This document shows positions 53,921 through 63,674 of a DNA stretch of 64,000 bases, in pieces. Origin of the DNA: Streptomyces sp. NA02950 (GTDB lineage: Bacteria > Actinomycetota > Actinomycetes > Streptomycetales > Streptomycetaceae). The position numbers were made by a program, and so were the translations under genes. How positions within the stretch are numbered: the stretch's first letter is position 1; every line of letters begins with the position of its first letter. Where the stretch lies: positions 2,479,001-2,543,000 of the forward strand of contig NZ_CP054916.1 in NCBI RefSeq assembly GCF_013364155.1, in the 5' to 3' direction. The notes under the pieces are model-generated. The model made no database searches. It saw only the letters and a list, made by a program, of their open reading frames with translations, and was not told the DNA's origin.

Positions 53921-54717
53921 TGCCCGGCTCCGGGCTCCTCCGGCGCGGGTTCACTCACCCGTGGGGGAGTCCGGCGCGGGTGTGGCGTCCCCGGTGCCCC
54001 CGGTGAACGGGTGTCCGATGGCGGAGGCCCGTGCTTCGATCCCGAGGCCCCCGGCGGACGGTTGACGCTCCCGCCGACCGTCGTCCCTCCCCGGTCGCCG
54101 CCCCAGACGTCGGACACCGGCCCGCCTGACGCCCACTCGATCCCCGTGAGGGCCATCATGGCGACGGCGAACACGGCCGGTGCCGCGGGCGCGGGACGCC
54201 GCCCGCCGCGCGGCCTTCTCGGCCTTGCTTGGACATTCGTTCCAGCCCGCAAGGAGAAGTGACCGATAAACGAAGCAGATCGTTCCGATTCTGACGATTC
54301 TGTGAAGCTTGCCACTCATAACCGGGCCCACCGCGAAGGGTTGGGCGTCCGATCACCATGCCGGGGCCGAACTCGGCTGGCGCGCCGCTCCACCCGAGCG
54401 GCCCGAATGGAGTACTGTGGCGAACCTTGGCCCCCCTCTTCCCGTCCGGCTGCCCGGACCCAACGGGAGGGGCCGGAAGGCGGCAACTCAACCGGCGCCG
54501 CCGCGACATGACATGGGGATCGCCGCCCGAGGTGACAGCGCCGTCACTTTGGGTTGCAAAAAGGTCACCGTGCCATAACGGCGGATCGGGGCCCATGCCC
54601 GACACGCCGGGCAACTCGGCAAAGTTGTGGCAGGCTGCACCCGGGCAGGCCACACTCGTCTAGCGGGAGAGCAGCGACGCAACCGTGACGTCGGCAGGCA
54701 CCACCCGGGAGGTCCCC
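53921..54717. other. Long intergenic region before sepH
   Basis: 797 nt without a clear gene. A minus-strand frame from about 54230 to 53893 is coding-like in base use and has one hydrophobic segment (AVFAVAMMALTGIEWASGG) with a Pro-rich tail, but no convincing start. The rest, including the lower-GC stretch 54240-54310, should hold the sepH promoter. Confidence 0.45.
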
Positions 54718-55794
54718 ATGCCCGAACTGCGTGTCGTGGCCGTCAGCAACGACGGCACACGGCTGGTGCTCAAGGCTGCGGACAGCACGGAGTACACGCT
54801 TCCCATCGACGAGCGACTGCGTGCCGCGGTGCGCAATGACCGCGCTCGGCTCGGCCAGATCGAGATCGAGGTCGAAAGCCATCTGCGGCCCCGTGACATC
54901 CAGGCCCGTATACGCGCCGGTGCCTCGGCCGAAGAGGTCGCGCAGATGGCGGGCATCCCCGTCGACCGTGTGCGCCGCTTCGAGGGCCCGGTGCTCGCGG
55001 AGCGCGCGTTCATGGCCGAGCGCGCCCGCAAGACACCCGTGCGCCGGCCCGGCGAGAACACCGGACCGCAGCTCGGCGAGGCCGTCGCGGAGCGGCTGCT
55101 GCTGCGCGGCGCCGAGAAGGACACCACGCAGTGGGACTCCTGGCGGCGCGACGACGGCACCTGGGAAGTGCTGCTGGTCTACCGGGTCGCCGGGGAGCCG
55201 CACTCGGCGAGCTGGACCTATGACCCGCCCCGGCGGCTGGTCCAGGCCGTCGACGACGAGGCGCGGGCGCTGATCGGCGAGGCGGACGACACCCCCGAGC
55301 CCAGCTTCCCCTTCGTCCCGAGGATCGCCCGGCTGCCGCGCGACCGGGACCGGGACAGAGAAAGAGACCGGGACCGGGACCGGACATCGGCCGAGCGCGG
55401 CGGCGAGGAGACCGACCCCCCCGCACCGGCGTCGGCGTCCGCCTCCGTGGACGACGGCATCGGCGGCGAGCGGGACTCGCTCACCAGCCTGCTGGAGGCC
55501 GTGCCCAACTTCCGGGGGGACATGGTCGTGCCCGACGCGCCCGTCGCGTCGGCCGCCCAGCCGGACGAGCCCGCCGAGGAGCCGGAGGCCGTGGAGCCGC
55601 CCGCTCCGGCGGCGAGCGCGGGTTCGGCGTACGCGGATGTGCTGATGCCGCGGTCGGTGGCGGGGCATCGCGACCGGCTGACCGGGACCACGGACCGCCA
55701 GGCGGAGGCGGACGGTGTCCGTCCGGGCCGCCGGGCGGCGGTGCCCAGCTGGGACGAGATCGTCTTCGGCACCCGCCGCAAGAAGCAGGAGTAG
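54718..55794 (+). CDS. sepH: Septation protein SepH
   Basis: A 358-residue SepH (DUF3071) protein. The N-terminal helix-turn-helix domain (PELRVVAVSNDGTRLVL, then RPRDIQARIRAGASAEEVAQMAGI) is conserved, followed by WDSWRRDDGTWEV. The C-terminal half is acidic/Pro-rich and has an Arg-Asp repeat near residue 206-222. SepH modulates FtsZ assembly in Streptomyces sporulation and vegetative division. ATG with GGGAGG upstream; a 16-bp hairpin follows the gene. Confidence 0.95.
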   Translation: MPELRVVAVSNDGTRLVLKAADSTEYTLPIDERLRAAVRNDRARLGQIEIEVESHLRPRDIQARIRAGASAEEVAQMAGIPVDRVRRFEGPVLAERAFMAERARKTPVRRPGENTGPQLGEAVAERLLLRGAEKDTTQWDSWRRDDGTWEVLLVYRVAGEPHSASWTYDPPRRLVQAVDDEARALIGEADDTPEPSFPFVPRIARLPRDRDRDRERDRDRDRTSAERGGEETDPPAPASASASVDDGIGGERDSLTSLLEAVPNFRGDMVVPDAPVASAAQPDEPAEEPEAVEPPAPAASAGSAYADVLMPRSVAGHRDRLTGTTDRQAEADGVRPGRRAAVPSWDEIVFGTRRKKQE

Positions 55795-55849
55795 CCGTCG
55801 GGCGCCCTGGCCGTGCGCCGGGCGCCCCTCGGCCCGCAGGTGCTCATCC

Positions 55850-55890
55850 GGTGGGCCCTGCCGCCCCGAACAGCGGCGGCAGGGCCCACC
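55850..55890. terminator. Perfect 16-bp bidirectional terminator
   Basis: GGTGGGCCCTGCCGCC/GGCGGCAGGGCCCACC with a 9-nt loop, between convergent sepH (stop at 55794) and the sulfurtransferase (stop at 55898). Confidence 0.85.
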
Positions 55891-55897
55891 GTTGTGC

Positions 55898-56734
55898 TCA
55901 GCCCGGCTGCGGCCCCGTGGCCACCGGACGGTCGCCGGAGGCGGACCACTCGCTCCAGGAGCCGACGTACAGGGCCGCCGGTACGCCCACGGCCGCCAGC
56001 GCCAGCACCTGGTGCGCGGCGGAGACCCCGGAACCGCAGTACACCCCCACCTCGGTGGCCTCCGTGACGCCCAGTCCCGCGAAGCGCTCGGCCAGTCGGG
56101 CCGCGGGCAGGAACCGACCGTCGGCGGCGACGTTCTCGGCCGTCGGGGCGGAGACCGCGCCGGGGATGTGGCCGCCGATCGGATCGATGGGCTCGACCTC
56201 GCCCCGGTAGCGCTCGGCGGCCCGCGCGTCCAGCAGCACGCCGCGGCGGGCGAGCGCCGCCGCGTCGTCCGCCTCCAGCAGCGGCACGGCCCCCGGCTCG
56301 GGGACGAAGTCCCCCTCGGCCACGGCCGGGACATCGGTGGTCAGCGCGCCGCCTTGCGCCGTCCAGGCGGGCAGCCCGCCGTCCAGCACCCGTACGGACG
56401 GATGGCCCGCCCAGCGCAGCAGCCACCACGCACGCGCCGCGGCCCACCCCTGGCCGCCGTCGTACGCCACCACGCGCCGGTCACGGTCGACCCCGGCCCC
56501 GCGCATCGCGGCTTCGAAGGTGGGCAGTTCGGGCAGCGGATGACGGCCCGCCGCTCCGGCCGGACCCGCCAACTCGGTGTCGAGGTCGACGTAGACGGCA
56601 CCGGGCAGATGCCCTGCCTCGTACATGGGGCGCCCCGGAGGGCCGCCCAACTGCCAGCGCACATCGAGCAGCAGCGGCGGCCGGTCTCCCGCCAACTCGT
56701 CCATGAGGTCAGATGCGGTGACGAGGGGATTCAT
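55898..56734 (-). CDS. sseA: Rhodanese-type sulfurtransferase
   Basis: A 278-residue tandem-rhodanese protein. The first domain (LLLDVRWQLGG, AGHLPGAVYVDLD) is inactive, and the second carries the active-site loop YCGSGVSAAH near residue 232. The loop CGSGV-S/T-A favours a thiosulfate or 3-mercaptopyruvate sulfurtransferase. The ATG at 56734 has AAGGA 8 nt upstream; an ATG three codons earlier is possible. It diverges from the VOC gene. Confidence 0.93.
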   Translation of the reverse strand: MNPLVTASDLMDELAGDRPPLLLDVRWQLGGPPGRPMYEAGHLPGAVYVDLDTELAGPAGAAGRHPLPELPTFEAAMRGAGVDRDRRVVAYDGGQGWAAARAWWLLRWAGHPSVRVLDGGLPAWTAQGGALTTDVPAVAEGDFVPEPGAVPLLEADDAAALARRGVLLDARAAERYRGEVEPIDPIGGHIPGAVSAPTAENVAADGRFLPAARLAERFAGLGVTEATEVGVYCGSGVSAAHQVLALAAVGVPAALYVGSWSEWSASGDRPVATGPQPG

Positions 56735-57024
56735 GGGAACCATCCTTACGTAGATATCCCTGCGACTTCTGGACTACCGAGTCACCCGACGTACAGCTGA
56801 TGGCCACACGACCGCAATGAAGCCGAAACGGATACACAGTGCGATTTCGGGCATTCTCCAGTGGGAACCGGCGAATTGCGGCGCGGCCGGGGGTCACGTT
56901 GCGACAGGTGGTGCAAATATCTTCCGGACCCCCCACAGCAGCACCTCCGCACCACCGCCCCGCGCCGCCGACCGGCGCCCGGGGACGTACGGCCACAACA
57001 AATGGTCCGAGGAGAGATTGACGT

Positions 57025-57801
57025 ATGACCGAGGCAGCGACTCGGCGCACACCGGGCACGCCCTGCTGGACGAGTCTGATGGTGCACGACCTTGCCGCGA
57101 CACAGGACTTCTACCACGCCGTGTTCGGCTGGGAGTTCACACCGGGCCCGCAGCAGCTCGGCGCGTACGTCCGCGCCGTACAGGGCGCACGGCCGGTCGC
57201 CGGGCTGGGTGAGCTGCCTCCGGAGCGCCATCTTCCGGTGGCCTGGATGACCTATCTGGCCTCGGACGACACCAATGAGACGGCCGAGATGATCCGCGCC
57301 TGCGGCGGCACCGTGGCGGTGGGCCCGCTCGACGCGGACGAGGCCGGACGGATGCTGCTGGCGGCCGACCCGGAGGGCGCGGTGTTCGGGGTGTGGCAGG
57401 AGGTGCACCAGCCGGAGACCCCGGCGGGCGGGGCGCCGGGCACCCCCGTCTGGCACGAGCTGATGACCCGTTCCGCTACCGGCGTCGCCAAGTTCTACCA
57501 GATGGTCTTCGGTTACCAGCCGGAGCCCACCGGCCCGGGCGACTCCGGCGGCCACACCCTGCGGCTGGACGGGCAACCGGTCTGTGCGATCCAGAGTGTG
57601 GGCCGTGCGCTGCCGCGCGACCGGGGGCCGCACTGGATGACCCATTTCGCGGTGGCGGACGTGGACGAAGCGGTGGGCCGGGTGGCCGCGTCCGGCGGAC
57701 AGGTGGTGCGGCCGCCGTCGGAGGGGCCGGCCGGCCGCTCGGCCACGGTGACGGATCCGGAAGGCGCCGACTTCACCGTCGTACGGGCCGCGGACCGCTG
57801 A
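57025..57801 (+). CDS. Two-domain VOC (glyoxalase/dioxygenase fold) protein
   Basis: A 258-residue protein made of two VOC repeats (about 10-130 and 140-255). Each has the W-x-x-L/H-E-L-M, F-Y-x-x-V/M-F-G-W/Y pattern (ATQDFYHAVFGWEF, VAKFYQMVFGYQPE) and ends in a metal-site strand (FGVWQE, ADFTVVR). Such proteins are glyoxalase-I-like or hydroxylase/antibiotic-binding; no specific activity is clear. ATG with GGAGAG upstream. It is convergent with tdk, 33 nt between stops. Confidence 0.9.
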   Translation: MTEAATRRTPGTPCWTSLMVHDLAATQDFYHAVFGWEFTPGPQQLGAYVRAVQGARPVAGLGELPPERHLPVAWMTYLASDDTNETAEMIRACGGTVAVGPLDADEAGRMLLAADPEGAVFGVWQEVHQPETPAGGAPGTPVWHELMTRSATGVAKFYQMVFGYQPEPTGPGDSGGHTLRLDGQPVCAIQSVGRALPRDRGPHWMTHFAVADVDEAVGRVAASGGQVVRPPSEGPAGRSATVTDPEGADFTVVRAADR

Positions 57802-57834
57802 CGGTACGACGGCCACGGCTGTTCGGGACGCCCC

Positions 57835-58563
57835 TCAGGCGGAGGTGGCGGCCGGCTCGTGGCGCCGCCGGTGCGCGGTCCCGTCCGGCCTCGCACCGGT
57901 GCCCTCCCGCCCCGAGGGCGCGTCGACCGGCAGCACATCCGGTGACAGGGTGGCCGCGTGGGCGGTGGCGGCCGTCATCCGGCGCCGGTGGTGGCGGCGG
58001 CACAGCACCTCGTAACCGACCGGATTCTCCGGCTGGTTGACATCGCCCACGACGACCTGCGCGCCCTCCACGACCATCCGGCCGCCGACGGTACGGGCGT
58101 TGTGCGTCGCCCGCGCACCGCACCAGCACAGCGCCTCGACCTGCAACACCTCCACCCGGTCGGCGAGTTCCACCAGCCGCTGCGAGCCGGGGAAGAGTTT
58201 GCTGCGGAAGTCGGTGGTGATGCCGAAGGCGAAGACGTCCACGCCCAGGTCATCGACGATCCGGGCGAGTTGGTCGATCTGGGCCGGGGCGAGGAACTGC
58301 GCCTCGTCCACGATGACGTAGTCGGCGCGGCCCCCGGCGGTCAGCACCCCGACCACATGGGTGTAGAAGTCCAGGTCCCGGGCGGCCTCGACCGCCTCGA
58401 TGGCCAGCCCGAGCCGCGAGGAGAGCCTGCCCTTGCCCGCCCGGTCGTCCCGGGCGTAGATCACCCCTTGCAGTCCGCGCGCCGAGCGGTTGTGCTCGAT
58501 CTGCAGAGCGAGGGTGCTCTTTCCGCAGTCCATGGTTCCGGAGAAGAACACCAGCTCGGGCAT
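57835..58563 (-). CDS. tdk: Thymidine kinase
   Basis: A 242-residue type II thymidine kinase, phosphorylating thymidine to dTMP. Walker A GTMDCGKST is at residues 9-17, the catalytic Glu region is DEAQFL (about 86-91), and the zinc set CWCG with CRRHH (about 146-195). A ~35-residue Ala/His/Arg-rich tail follows the usual end. ATG start. It is 43 nt downstream of the phosphatase-fold gene on the same strand. Confidence 0.95.
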   Translation of the reverse strand: MPELVFFSGTMDCGKSTLALQIEHNRSARGLQGVIYARDDRAGKGRLSSRLGLAIEAVEAARDLDFYTHVVGVLTAGGRADYVIVDEAQFLAPAQIDQLARIVDDLGVDVFAFGITTDFRSKLFPGSQRLVELADRVEVLQVEALCWCGARATHNARTVGGRMVVEGAQVVVGDVNQPENPVGYEVLCRRHHRRRMTAATAHAATLSPDVLPVDAPSGREGTGARPDGTAHRRRHEPAATSA

Positions 58564-58606
58564 GAGGGTGGCAGAGCCTTTCGTACGGCGGGTGACGGAT
58601 CGCGCT

Positions 58607-59836
58607 TCAGGAGCGTACTTCGAGGAGCGGCACCAGCTGCTCCACGGGGGTCATCGAACCGTGCAGCCCCACCATCGCGGACTCCTTCGGCTCGGACTCC
58701 GAGGCGACGATGGCGACGTCGGCGGCGGCCGCCGCCACCACGTCGCCGATCCGCCGGTAGACCCGCTCGTCCACCCCGCCGCCGTCGCCGGGCCGTCCGA
58801 ACCAGCCCGCCTCGATGGCCTCGTCGCGCCCGGCCACCCACATCCGGTCGCCCAGCACCTCGCGCCAGACGGCCAGTACATCACCGGCGGCGCCGGGGAC
58901 CGCGTACACATGCCGGGCGCGGCCCTCGCCGCCCAGCAGCGCGACGCCCGCCCGCAGTTCCCAGTCCTCGTCGAAGTCGATCCGCGACTCAGGGTCGAAC
59001 GGGATGTCGATCATGCCGTGGTCGGCGGTGATGTAGAGGGCGGTACGGGGCGGGAGTTGTTCGGCGAGCCGCTGGGCGAGCCGGTCCACGTACCGCAGCT
59101 GGTCCCGCCACTCCGCGGAGTCCACACCGAAGCGATGGCCCTTGCCGTCCACTTCGCTGTAGTACGTGTAGACCAGGGAGCGGCCCCCGGCGGCGAGTTG
59201 CTCGGCGGCGAGGTCCATCCGCTCCTCGCCGGAGAGCCGTCCGTGAAAGGTGCCGCCGCTCAGCGCGATCTTGGTGAGCGGGGTCTCCCCGAAGGTCGGC
59301 GCGGAGACCTGGCAGGTGTGCACGCCCGCGGCGTCGGCGCGCTGGAACACCGTGGGGTACGGCTGCCAGAGATACGGATCCGTCCAGGGCTGCCAGCGCA
59401 GCTGGTTCATCAGATGGCCGGTGGCGGGGTCGGCCACGGTGTACCCGGGCAGCCCGTGGGCGCCCGGCGGCAGCCCGGTGCCCACCGACGCCAGGGAGGT
59501 CGCGGTGGTGGACGGGAAGCCCGCGGTCAGCGGTGCTCCGGTGCCGTTCAGCGAGCTGGACAGCAGCGTGGTCAGAAAGGGCGCCTCGGCCGGGTGGGCG
59601 CGCAGCAGCTCCCAGCCGAGACCGTCGATCAGGAAGACGCAGACCCGGTCGGCGGGTGCGAGGGCGAGACCGGAGGCGAACCCCGGGATCTCCTGTCCCG
59701 CGGCGATGGCGGGCAGCAGGTCGGCCAGCGAACCGGAGCCGTACTTCGGCAGCGGCGCGGCGCGCGGGTCGAGCGGAGCGGGCTCGGGCCAGGCGGAGCC
59801 GGCCGGGGTGACGGGACCGAGGGCGGAGCCGGACAT
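58607..59836 (-). CDS. Alkaline-phosphatase-superfamily hydrolase
   Basis: A 409-residue nucleotide pyrophosphatase/phosphodiesterase-type enzyme. Metal and nucleophile residues lie in LIDGLG (about residue 70), FPSTTATS (Thr nucleophile, about 107), VDGKGHRFG (about 230), TADHGM (about 270) and GLHGSMTP near the end, the two-metal arrangement of the superfamily. Cytosolic, no signal peptide. Its ATG overlaps the upstream DUF5998 stop by one base (TGATG), so they are coupled. Substrate unknown. Confidence 0.93.
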   Translation of the reverse strand: MSGSALGPVTPAGSAWPEPAPLDPRAAPLPKYGSGSLADLLPAIAAGQEIPGFASGLALAPADRVCVFLIDGLGWELLRAHPAEAPFLTTLLSSSLNGTGAPLTAGFPSTTATSLASVGTGLPPGAHGLPGYTVADPATGHLMNQLRWQPWTDPYLWQPYPTVFQRADAAGVHTCQVSAPTFGETPLTKIALSGGTFHGRLSGEERMDLAAEQLAAGGRSLVYTYYSEVDGKGHRFGVDSAEWRDQLRYVDRLAQRLAEQLPPRTALYITADHGMIDIPFDPESRIDFDEDWELRAGVALLGGEGRARHVYAVPGAAGDVLAVWREVLGDRMWVAGRDEAIEAGWFGRPGDGGGVDERVYRRIGDVVAAAAADVAIVASESEPKESAMVGLHGSMTPVEQLVPLLEVRS

Positions 59837-60432
59837 CAGCGGCCGGAGTCCGGCGTGGCCGCGGTGGCCTCCGAGAGCGCCTGGGCGAAGGCGAGGGTCT
59901 GGCGGACGCTGTCAGGACCGTCGCCCGCCTCGCTGACGCGCAGGCTCAGGTCGTCGGCGGTGGAGGAGCCGGTGTAGCCGTGGTCCGCCTCGCAGTTGGG
60001 GTCGCCGCACGCGGCGGGCTCCAGGTCCAGCCGGTTGACCGCGCCCCACCCGATGGTGAGCACGACCTCCCGCGGCAGGGTGCCCGGGGTGTACGACTCG
60101 GGGTTGGCGACGACCCGGCTGAGCACCACCGAGGAGATCCGCTGGAGCTTCACCGACTCGGTGGAGGTGGTGGCGTACGGCGACGGAGAGGTGCCGTCCG
60201 CGGCCTGCTCGTCGGTGTGGCTGACGATGAAGCGGTTGCGGGTGAGGACGAGGACCGTGACATGCCGGCGGACCTCGTTGGCGTCGAAGGTGGTCTCCTG
60301 GTGGACGAGGTACGAGACGATCGGTTCCCCGCCCACGGCGGCCTCCACCGCCTCGGCCACGAGTGCCGGGTAATAGCCGCTGCGCTCGATCGCCGCTCGC
60401 AGCCCCTGGGTCGTCGTACCGGTCTTCGCCAT
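59836..60432 (-). CDS. DUF5998 protein
   Basis: A 198-residue DUF5998 protein. It begins MAKTGTTTQGLRAAIERSGYYP and contains HQETTFDANEVRRHV, FIVSHTDEQA and CGDPNCEADHGYTGSS (a possible metal site). The ATG at 60432 is the family start; a 24-codon longer frame exists. It is a conserved actinobacterial protein coupled to the phosphatase gene. Function unknown. Confidence 0.91.
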   Translation of the reverse strand: MAKTGTTTQGLRAAIERSGYYPALVAEAVEAAVGGEPIVSYLVHQETTFDANEVRRHVTVLVLTRNRFIVSHTDEQAADGTSPSPYATTSTESVKLQRISSVVLSRVVANPESYTPGTLPREVVLTIGWGAVNRLDLEPAACGDPNCEADHGYTGSSTADDLSLRVSEAGDGPDSVRQTLAFAQALSEATAATPDSGR

Positions 60433-60586
60433 GTGCACCATCCTAATCCGTGGGTGCGGCCGCTCCGGCCGTACGAGGGGGCGGACGGCCGGTTCGGAAC
60501 CCACCGGGGCCGTGGCCGGGGGGACCGTCCGGGATGCGGTGTCCCCGTCTCAGGACCTCCTGGTGGGGTCAGCAGGCCTGGTGGGG

Positions 60587-63484
60587 TCAGTAGGCGGGGA
60601 GGTGGCGGGGGCCGAGGTCGGTGCGGACGGGAGGTGGGGCGAGGCGGGCGGAGGCGCCGAGCACCGACAGACCGCGCTGAGCGACAACGACCGGTTCGAG
60701 GTCGACCGCGACTATCTCGGGGTGGTCGTCGACCAGACGTGACACCCGCAGCAGCAGCTCCTCCAGGGCCGCGGTGTCCACGGGCTTGGAGCCGCGCCAG
60801 CCGAAGAGGAGCGGGGCGGTCCGGATGGACCGGATGAGCTCGGCGGCGTCCTGGTCGGTGGCCGGGACGAGGCGGTGGGCGGTGTCGCCGAGCAGTTCGG
60901 AAGGGGCACCGGCGAGGCCGAAGGAGAGCACGGTCCCGGCCGCGGGGTCGATCGCGGCCCGGACCACGGTGTCCACACCGCGTGGCGCCATCCGCTGGAC
61001 GACCAGCCCCAGTTCCTCGGGCGGGCCGAGGTAGTCGGTCAACTCGGCGTAGGCGCGGCGCAGTTCCACCTCGCTGCCGAGCCCGAGCCGTACACCGCCC
61101 AGGTCGGTGCGGTGGCGCAGCTGGGGGGCGGTGGGCTTGAGGGCGACCGGGAAGCCGAGCCGCTCGGCGGCCCGGACCGCGGCGTCGGGGCCGGGCGCGG
61201 GCAGGGCGGGCAGCACGCTGACCCCGTAGCGGGCCAGCAGCCGCTGGGTGTCGGCGGCGGACAGCTCCACACCGGCGGCGGCGGCGGCCCCGGTGTCGTC
61301 CGGCGGCGGGGCGCCGGGGTGCGGTCCGCCGTCGGCCGGGACGCCGGATACCGGAAGATCAGGGGTCGGGACGCCGGGGGCCGGGGTGCTCTCGGCGGGG
61401 GCGACCTCGGCCGGGGCGAGCAGGACCTCGATGTCGGCCGCGGCCCCGGCCTCGTCGATGTCGTCGTACTCCGGCACCCGTCCGGGCTCGGCGGACTCCT
61501 GCCGCCAGCGCGCGTACCGCACGGCCTCGGCCAGCGCCCGTACGGCCCGCTCCGCCGCGGGGTACGCGGGGATCCGCCGGGTCCGCGGGGTGCCCCCGTC
61601 GCTGACCCCGGCCAGGGCCTCCACCAGGTCGGGGATCTCCAGGTGGACCACGGCCACGGGCTTGGTGCCGCCGGGCCCGGGGGCCGCGTCGGCCGCCTCG
61701 CGCACGGCCGCGGCGAGATCGGCGGCGCAGGTGTCGCCGACCCAGGGGATGGCGGTGACGACGACCGCGTCGCACCCGTCGTCGGCGAGCGCCTCGGTGA
61801 GCGCGGAGCGGAAGTCGCCGGGATCGGCGGCCGTGGTCAGGTCGCGGGGCGGCAGCGGGCGCAGCCCCTCGGTGAGACAGGCGTCGTAGGTGAGCAGCCC
61901 CAGGGACTCGGAGTTGCCGAGGATGCCGACCCGCGGCCCGGCCGGGAGCGGCTGGGAGGCGAGCAGGACACCGACGTCGGCGAGCTCGGTGATGGTGTCG
62001 ACCCGGATGACGCCCGCCTGCCGCAGCAGGGCGGAGACGGTGGCGTCGGGGATCCCGGTGGCGGGCACGGCATGGCCGGTGGGCGCGCTGCCGCTGTGGC
62101 GGGCGCCCTTGACCACCACCACCGGTTTGACGGCGGCGGTGCGCTTGGCGAGCCGGGTGAACTTCCGCGGGTTGCCGATGGATTCCAGGTACATCAGGGC
62201 GACGTCGGTCTGCGGGTCGTCGTACCAGTACTGGAGGAGGTCGTTGCCCGAGACGTCGGCGCGGTTCCCCGCGGAGACGAAGGTCGATATCCCGGCGATC
62301 CCGGGCAGACCGGCCTGCCCGGCACCGCGCCGGTGCAGCCCGGACAGCAGCGCGATGCCGATGGCCCCGGACTGGGTGAACAGCCCGAGCCGTCCGGGGA
62401 CGGGCAGTTGCGGGGAGAGGGAGGCGTTCAGCCGCACGCCGTCGGCGGTGTTGATGACGCCGAAGGCGTTGGGGCCGATGACGCGCATGCCGTAGGTGCG
62501 CGCCTGGCGGACCAGGTCGCGCTGGCGGGCGCGGCCCTCGGGCCCGCTCTCGGCGTATCCGGCGGAGAGGACGACCAGGCTCTGGACGCCGTGCTCACCG
62601 CAGTCGGCCGCCACCGACGGCACCTGCTCGGCGGGGACGGCGACGACGGCCAGGTCGACCGGGCCGTCGATCTCGCGCAGCGAGCGGTGGCCGGGGACGC
62701 CCTCCGGGTCCAGGGGCGCGCCGCCCTCGGGGAAAGCGCGGTTGACGGCGTACAGCCGCCCGGTGAAGCCCCCGTCGAGGAGGTTGCGCAGCACTGTGCG
62801 GCCGACGCCGCCGGGGGCGCGTCCGGTGCCGATGACGGCGACGGAGCCGGGGGCGAGCAGCCGCTGCACGGAGCGGGCCTCGGCCCGCTGCTCGCGGGCG
62901 CGCATGACGGCCACGGACCGGTCGGTGGGTTCGAGGTCGAACTCGAGGCGGACGACGCCGTCCTCGAAGCTGCGCTGCTGGGTGTAGCCCGCGTCCGTGA
63001 ACACCTTGATCATCTTGGTGTTGGCGGGCAGCACCTCGGCGACGAAGCGGCGGATGTCGCGTTCCCGCGCGACCGCGGCGATGTGCTCCAGGAGGGCGGA
63101 GGCGACACCGCGGCCCTGATGGGCGTCCTGGACCAGGAAGGCGACCTCGGCCTCGTCGGCGGGTGCGCTGGCCGACCGGCCCCGGCCGTCGATGCGGTCG
63201 TAGCGCACGGTGGCGATGAACTCGCCCCCCACGATGGCCGCCAGACCCACCCGGTCGACGTAGTCGTGGTGCGTGAAGCGGTGGACATCGCGGTCGGACA
63301 GGCGCGGATAGGGGGCGAAGAAGCGGTAGTACTTCGACTCGTCGGAGACATGCTCGTAGAAGCTGACCAGCCGCTGCGCGTCATCGGGGGTGATGGGGCG
63401 GATCTGAGCGGTACCACCGTCCCGGAGCACCACGTCGGCCTCCCAGTGGGTCGGGTAGGCGTGCTGGTCCGGCGGCGTCGGCAT
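60587..63484 (-). CDS. patA: GNAT-acyl-CoA synthetase fusion, PatA-like protein acetyltransferase
   Basis: A 965-residue fusion. The N-terminal GNAT domain (about residues 15-180) has the acetyl-CoA motif AHQGRGVASALL and VLPANTKMIKVF; the rest is an NDP-forming acyl-CoA synthetase: CoA-binding (PGSVAVIGTGRAPGGVGRTVLRN, about 205-300), succinyl-CoA ligase-like (NALGV-type NAFGVINTADG, about 335), and C-terminal ATP-grasp (about 745-960). This N-terminal-GNAT order matches Streptomyces SlPatA, which acetylates acyl-CoA synthetases. A tandem 18-bp repeat (60559-60594) overlaps its stop. Confidence 0.9.
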   Translation of the reverse strand: MPTPPDQHAYPTHWEADVVLRDGGTAQIRPITPDDAQRLVSFYEHVSDESKYYRFFAPYPRLSDRDVHRFTHHDYVDRVGLAAIVGGEFIATVRYDRIDGRGRSASAPADEAEVAFLVQDAHQGRGVASALLEHIAAVARERDIRRFVAEVLPANTKMIKVFTDAGYTQQRSFEDGVVRLEFDLEPTDRSVAVMRAREQRAEARSVQRLLAPGSVAVIGTGRAPGGVGRTVLRNLLDGGFTGRLYAVNRAFPEGGAPLDPEGVPGHRSLREIDGPVDLAVVAVPAEQVPSVAADCGEHGVQSLVVLSAGYAESGPEGRARQRDLVRQARTYGMRVIGPNAFGVINTADGVRLNASLSPQLPVPGRLGLFTQSGAIGIALLSGLHRRGAGQAGLPGIAGISTFVSAGNRADVSGNDLLQYWYDDPQTDVALMYLESIGNPRKFTRLAKRTAAVKPVVVVKGARHSGSAPTGHAVPATGIPDATVSALLRQAGVIRVDTITELADVGVLLASQPLPAGPRVGILGNSESLGLLTYDACLTEGLRPLPPRDLTTAADPGDFRSALTEALADDGCDAVVVTAIPWVGDTCAADLAAAVREAADAAPGPGGTKPVAVVHLEIPDLVEALAGVSDGGTPRTRRIPAYPAAERAVRALAEAVRYARWRQESAEPGRVPEYDDIDEAGAAADIEVLLAPAEVAPAESTPAPGVPTPDLPVSGVPADGGPHPGAPPPDDTGAAAAAGVELSAADTQRLLARYGVSVLPALPAPGPDAAVRAAERLGFPVALKPTAPQLRHRTDLGGVRLGLGSEVELRRAYAELTDYLGPPEELGLVVQRMAPRGVDTVVRAAIDPAAGTVLSFGLAGAPSELLGDTAHRLVPATDQDAAELIRSIRTAPLLFGWRGSKPVDTAALEELLLRVSRLVDDHPEIVAVDLEPVVVAQRGLSVLGASARLAPPPVRTDLGPRHLPAY

Positions 63485-63510
63485 GGGGCAAGCGTACGGG
63501 CCGGGAGGTC

Positions 63511-63564
63511 ATCGGGAGCAGGTCCGAACGGTCCCCACCGGAATCGGGAGCGGGTCCGAATGGT
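63511..63564. repeat. 22-bp direct repeat with 32-bp period
   Basis: 63511-63532 and 63543-63564 differ at two of 22 positions; each contains GGTCCGAA. A related palindromic GGTCCGTATCGGACC lies at 63600-63614. All are upstream of ptsH and could be regulator sites. Confidence 0.6.
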
Positions 63565-63674
63565 GGACCCCCTTGCGTCGGGGCCGGGTGTCGGGGGAAG
63601 GTCCGTATCGGACCGGTCCGGGCACTCCCGGGCTCACTCGGACATCGTTCGGGTGAACCCGGACACCGTATGAT

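Noticed and set aside
55334..55385. Arg-Asp repeat in sepH as a possible microsatellite or tandem repeat element
   Set aside because: It stays in frame and lies in the disordered C-terminal half, where low-complexity sequence is expected.
60559..60594. Tandem 18-bp repeat at the end of the patA-like gene
   Set aside because: Only two copies at the 3' end; no sign of function beyond simple duplication.
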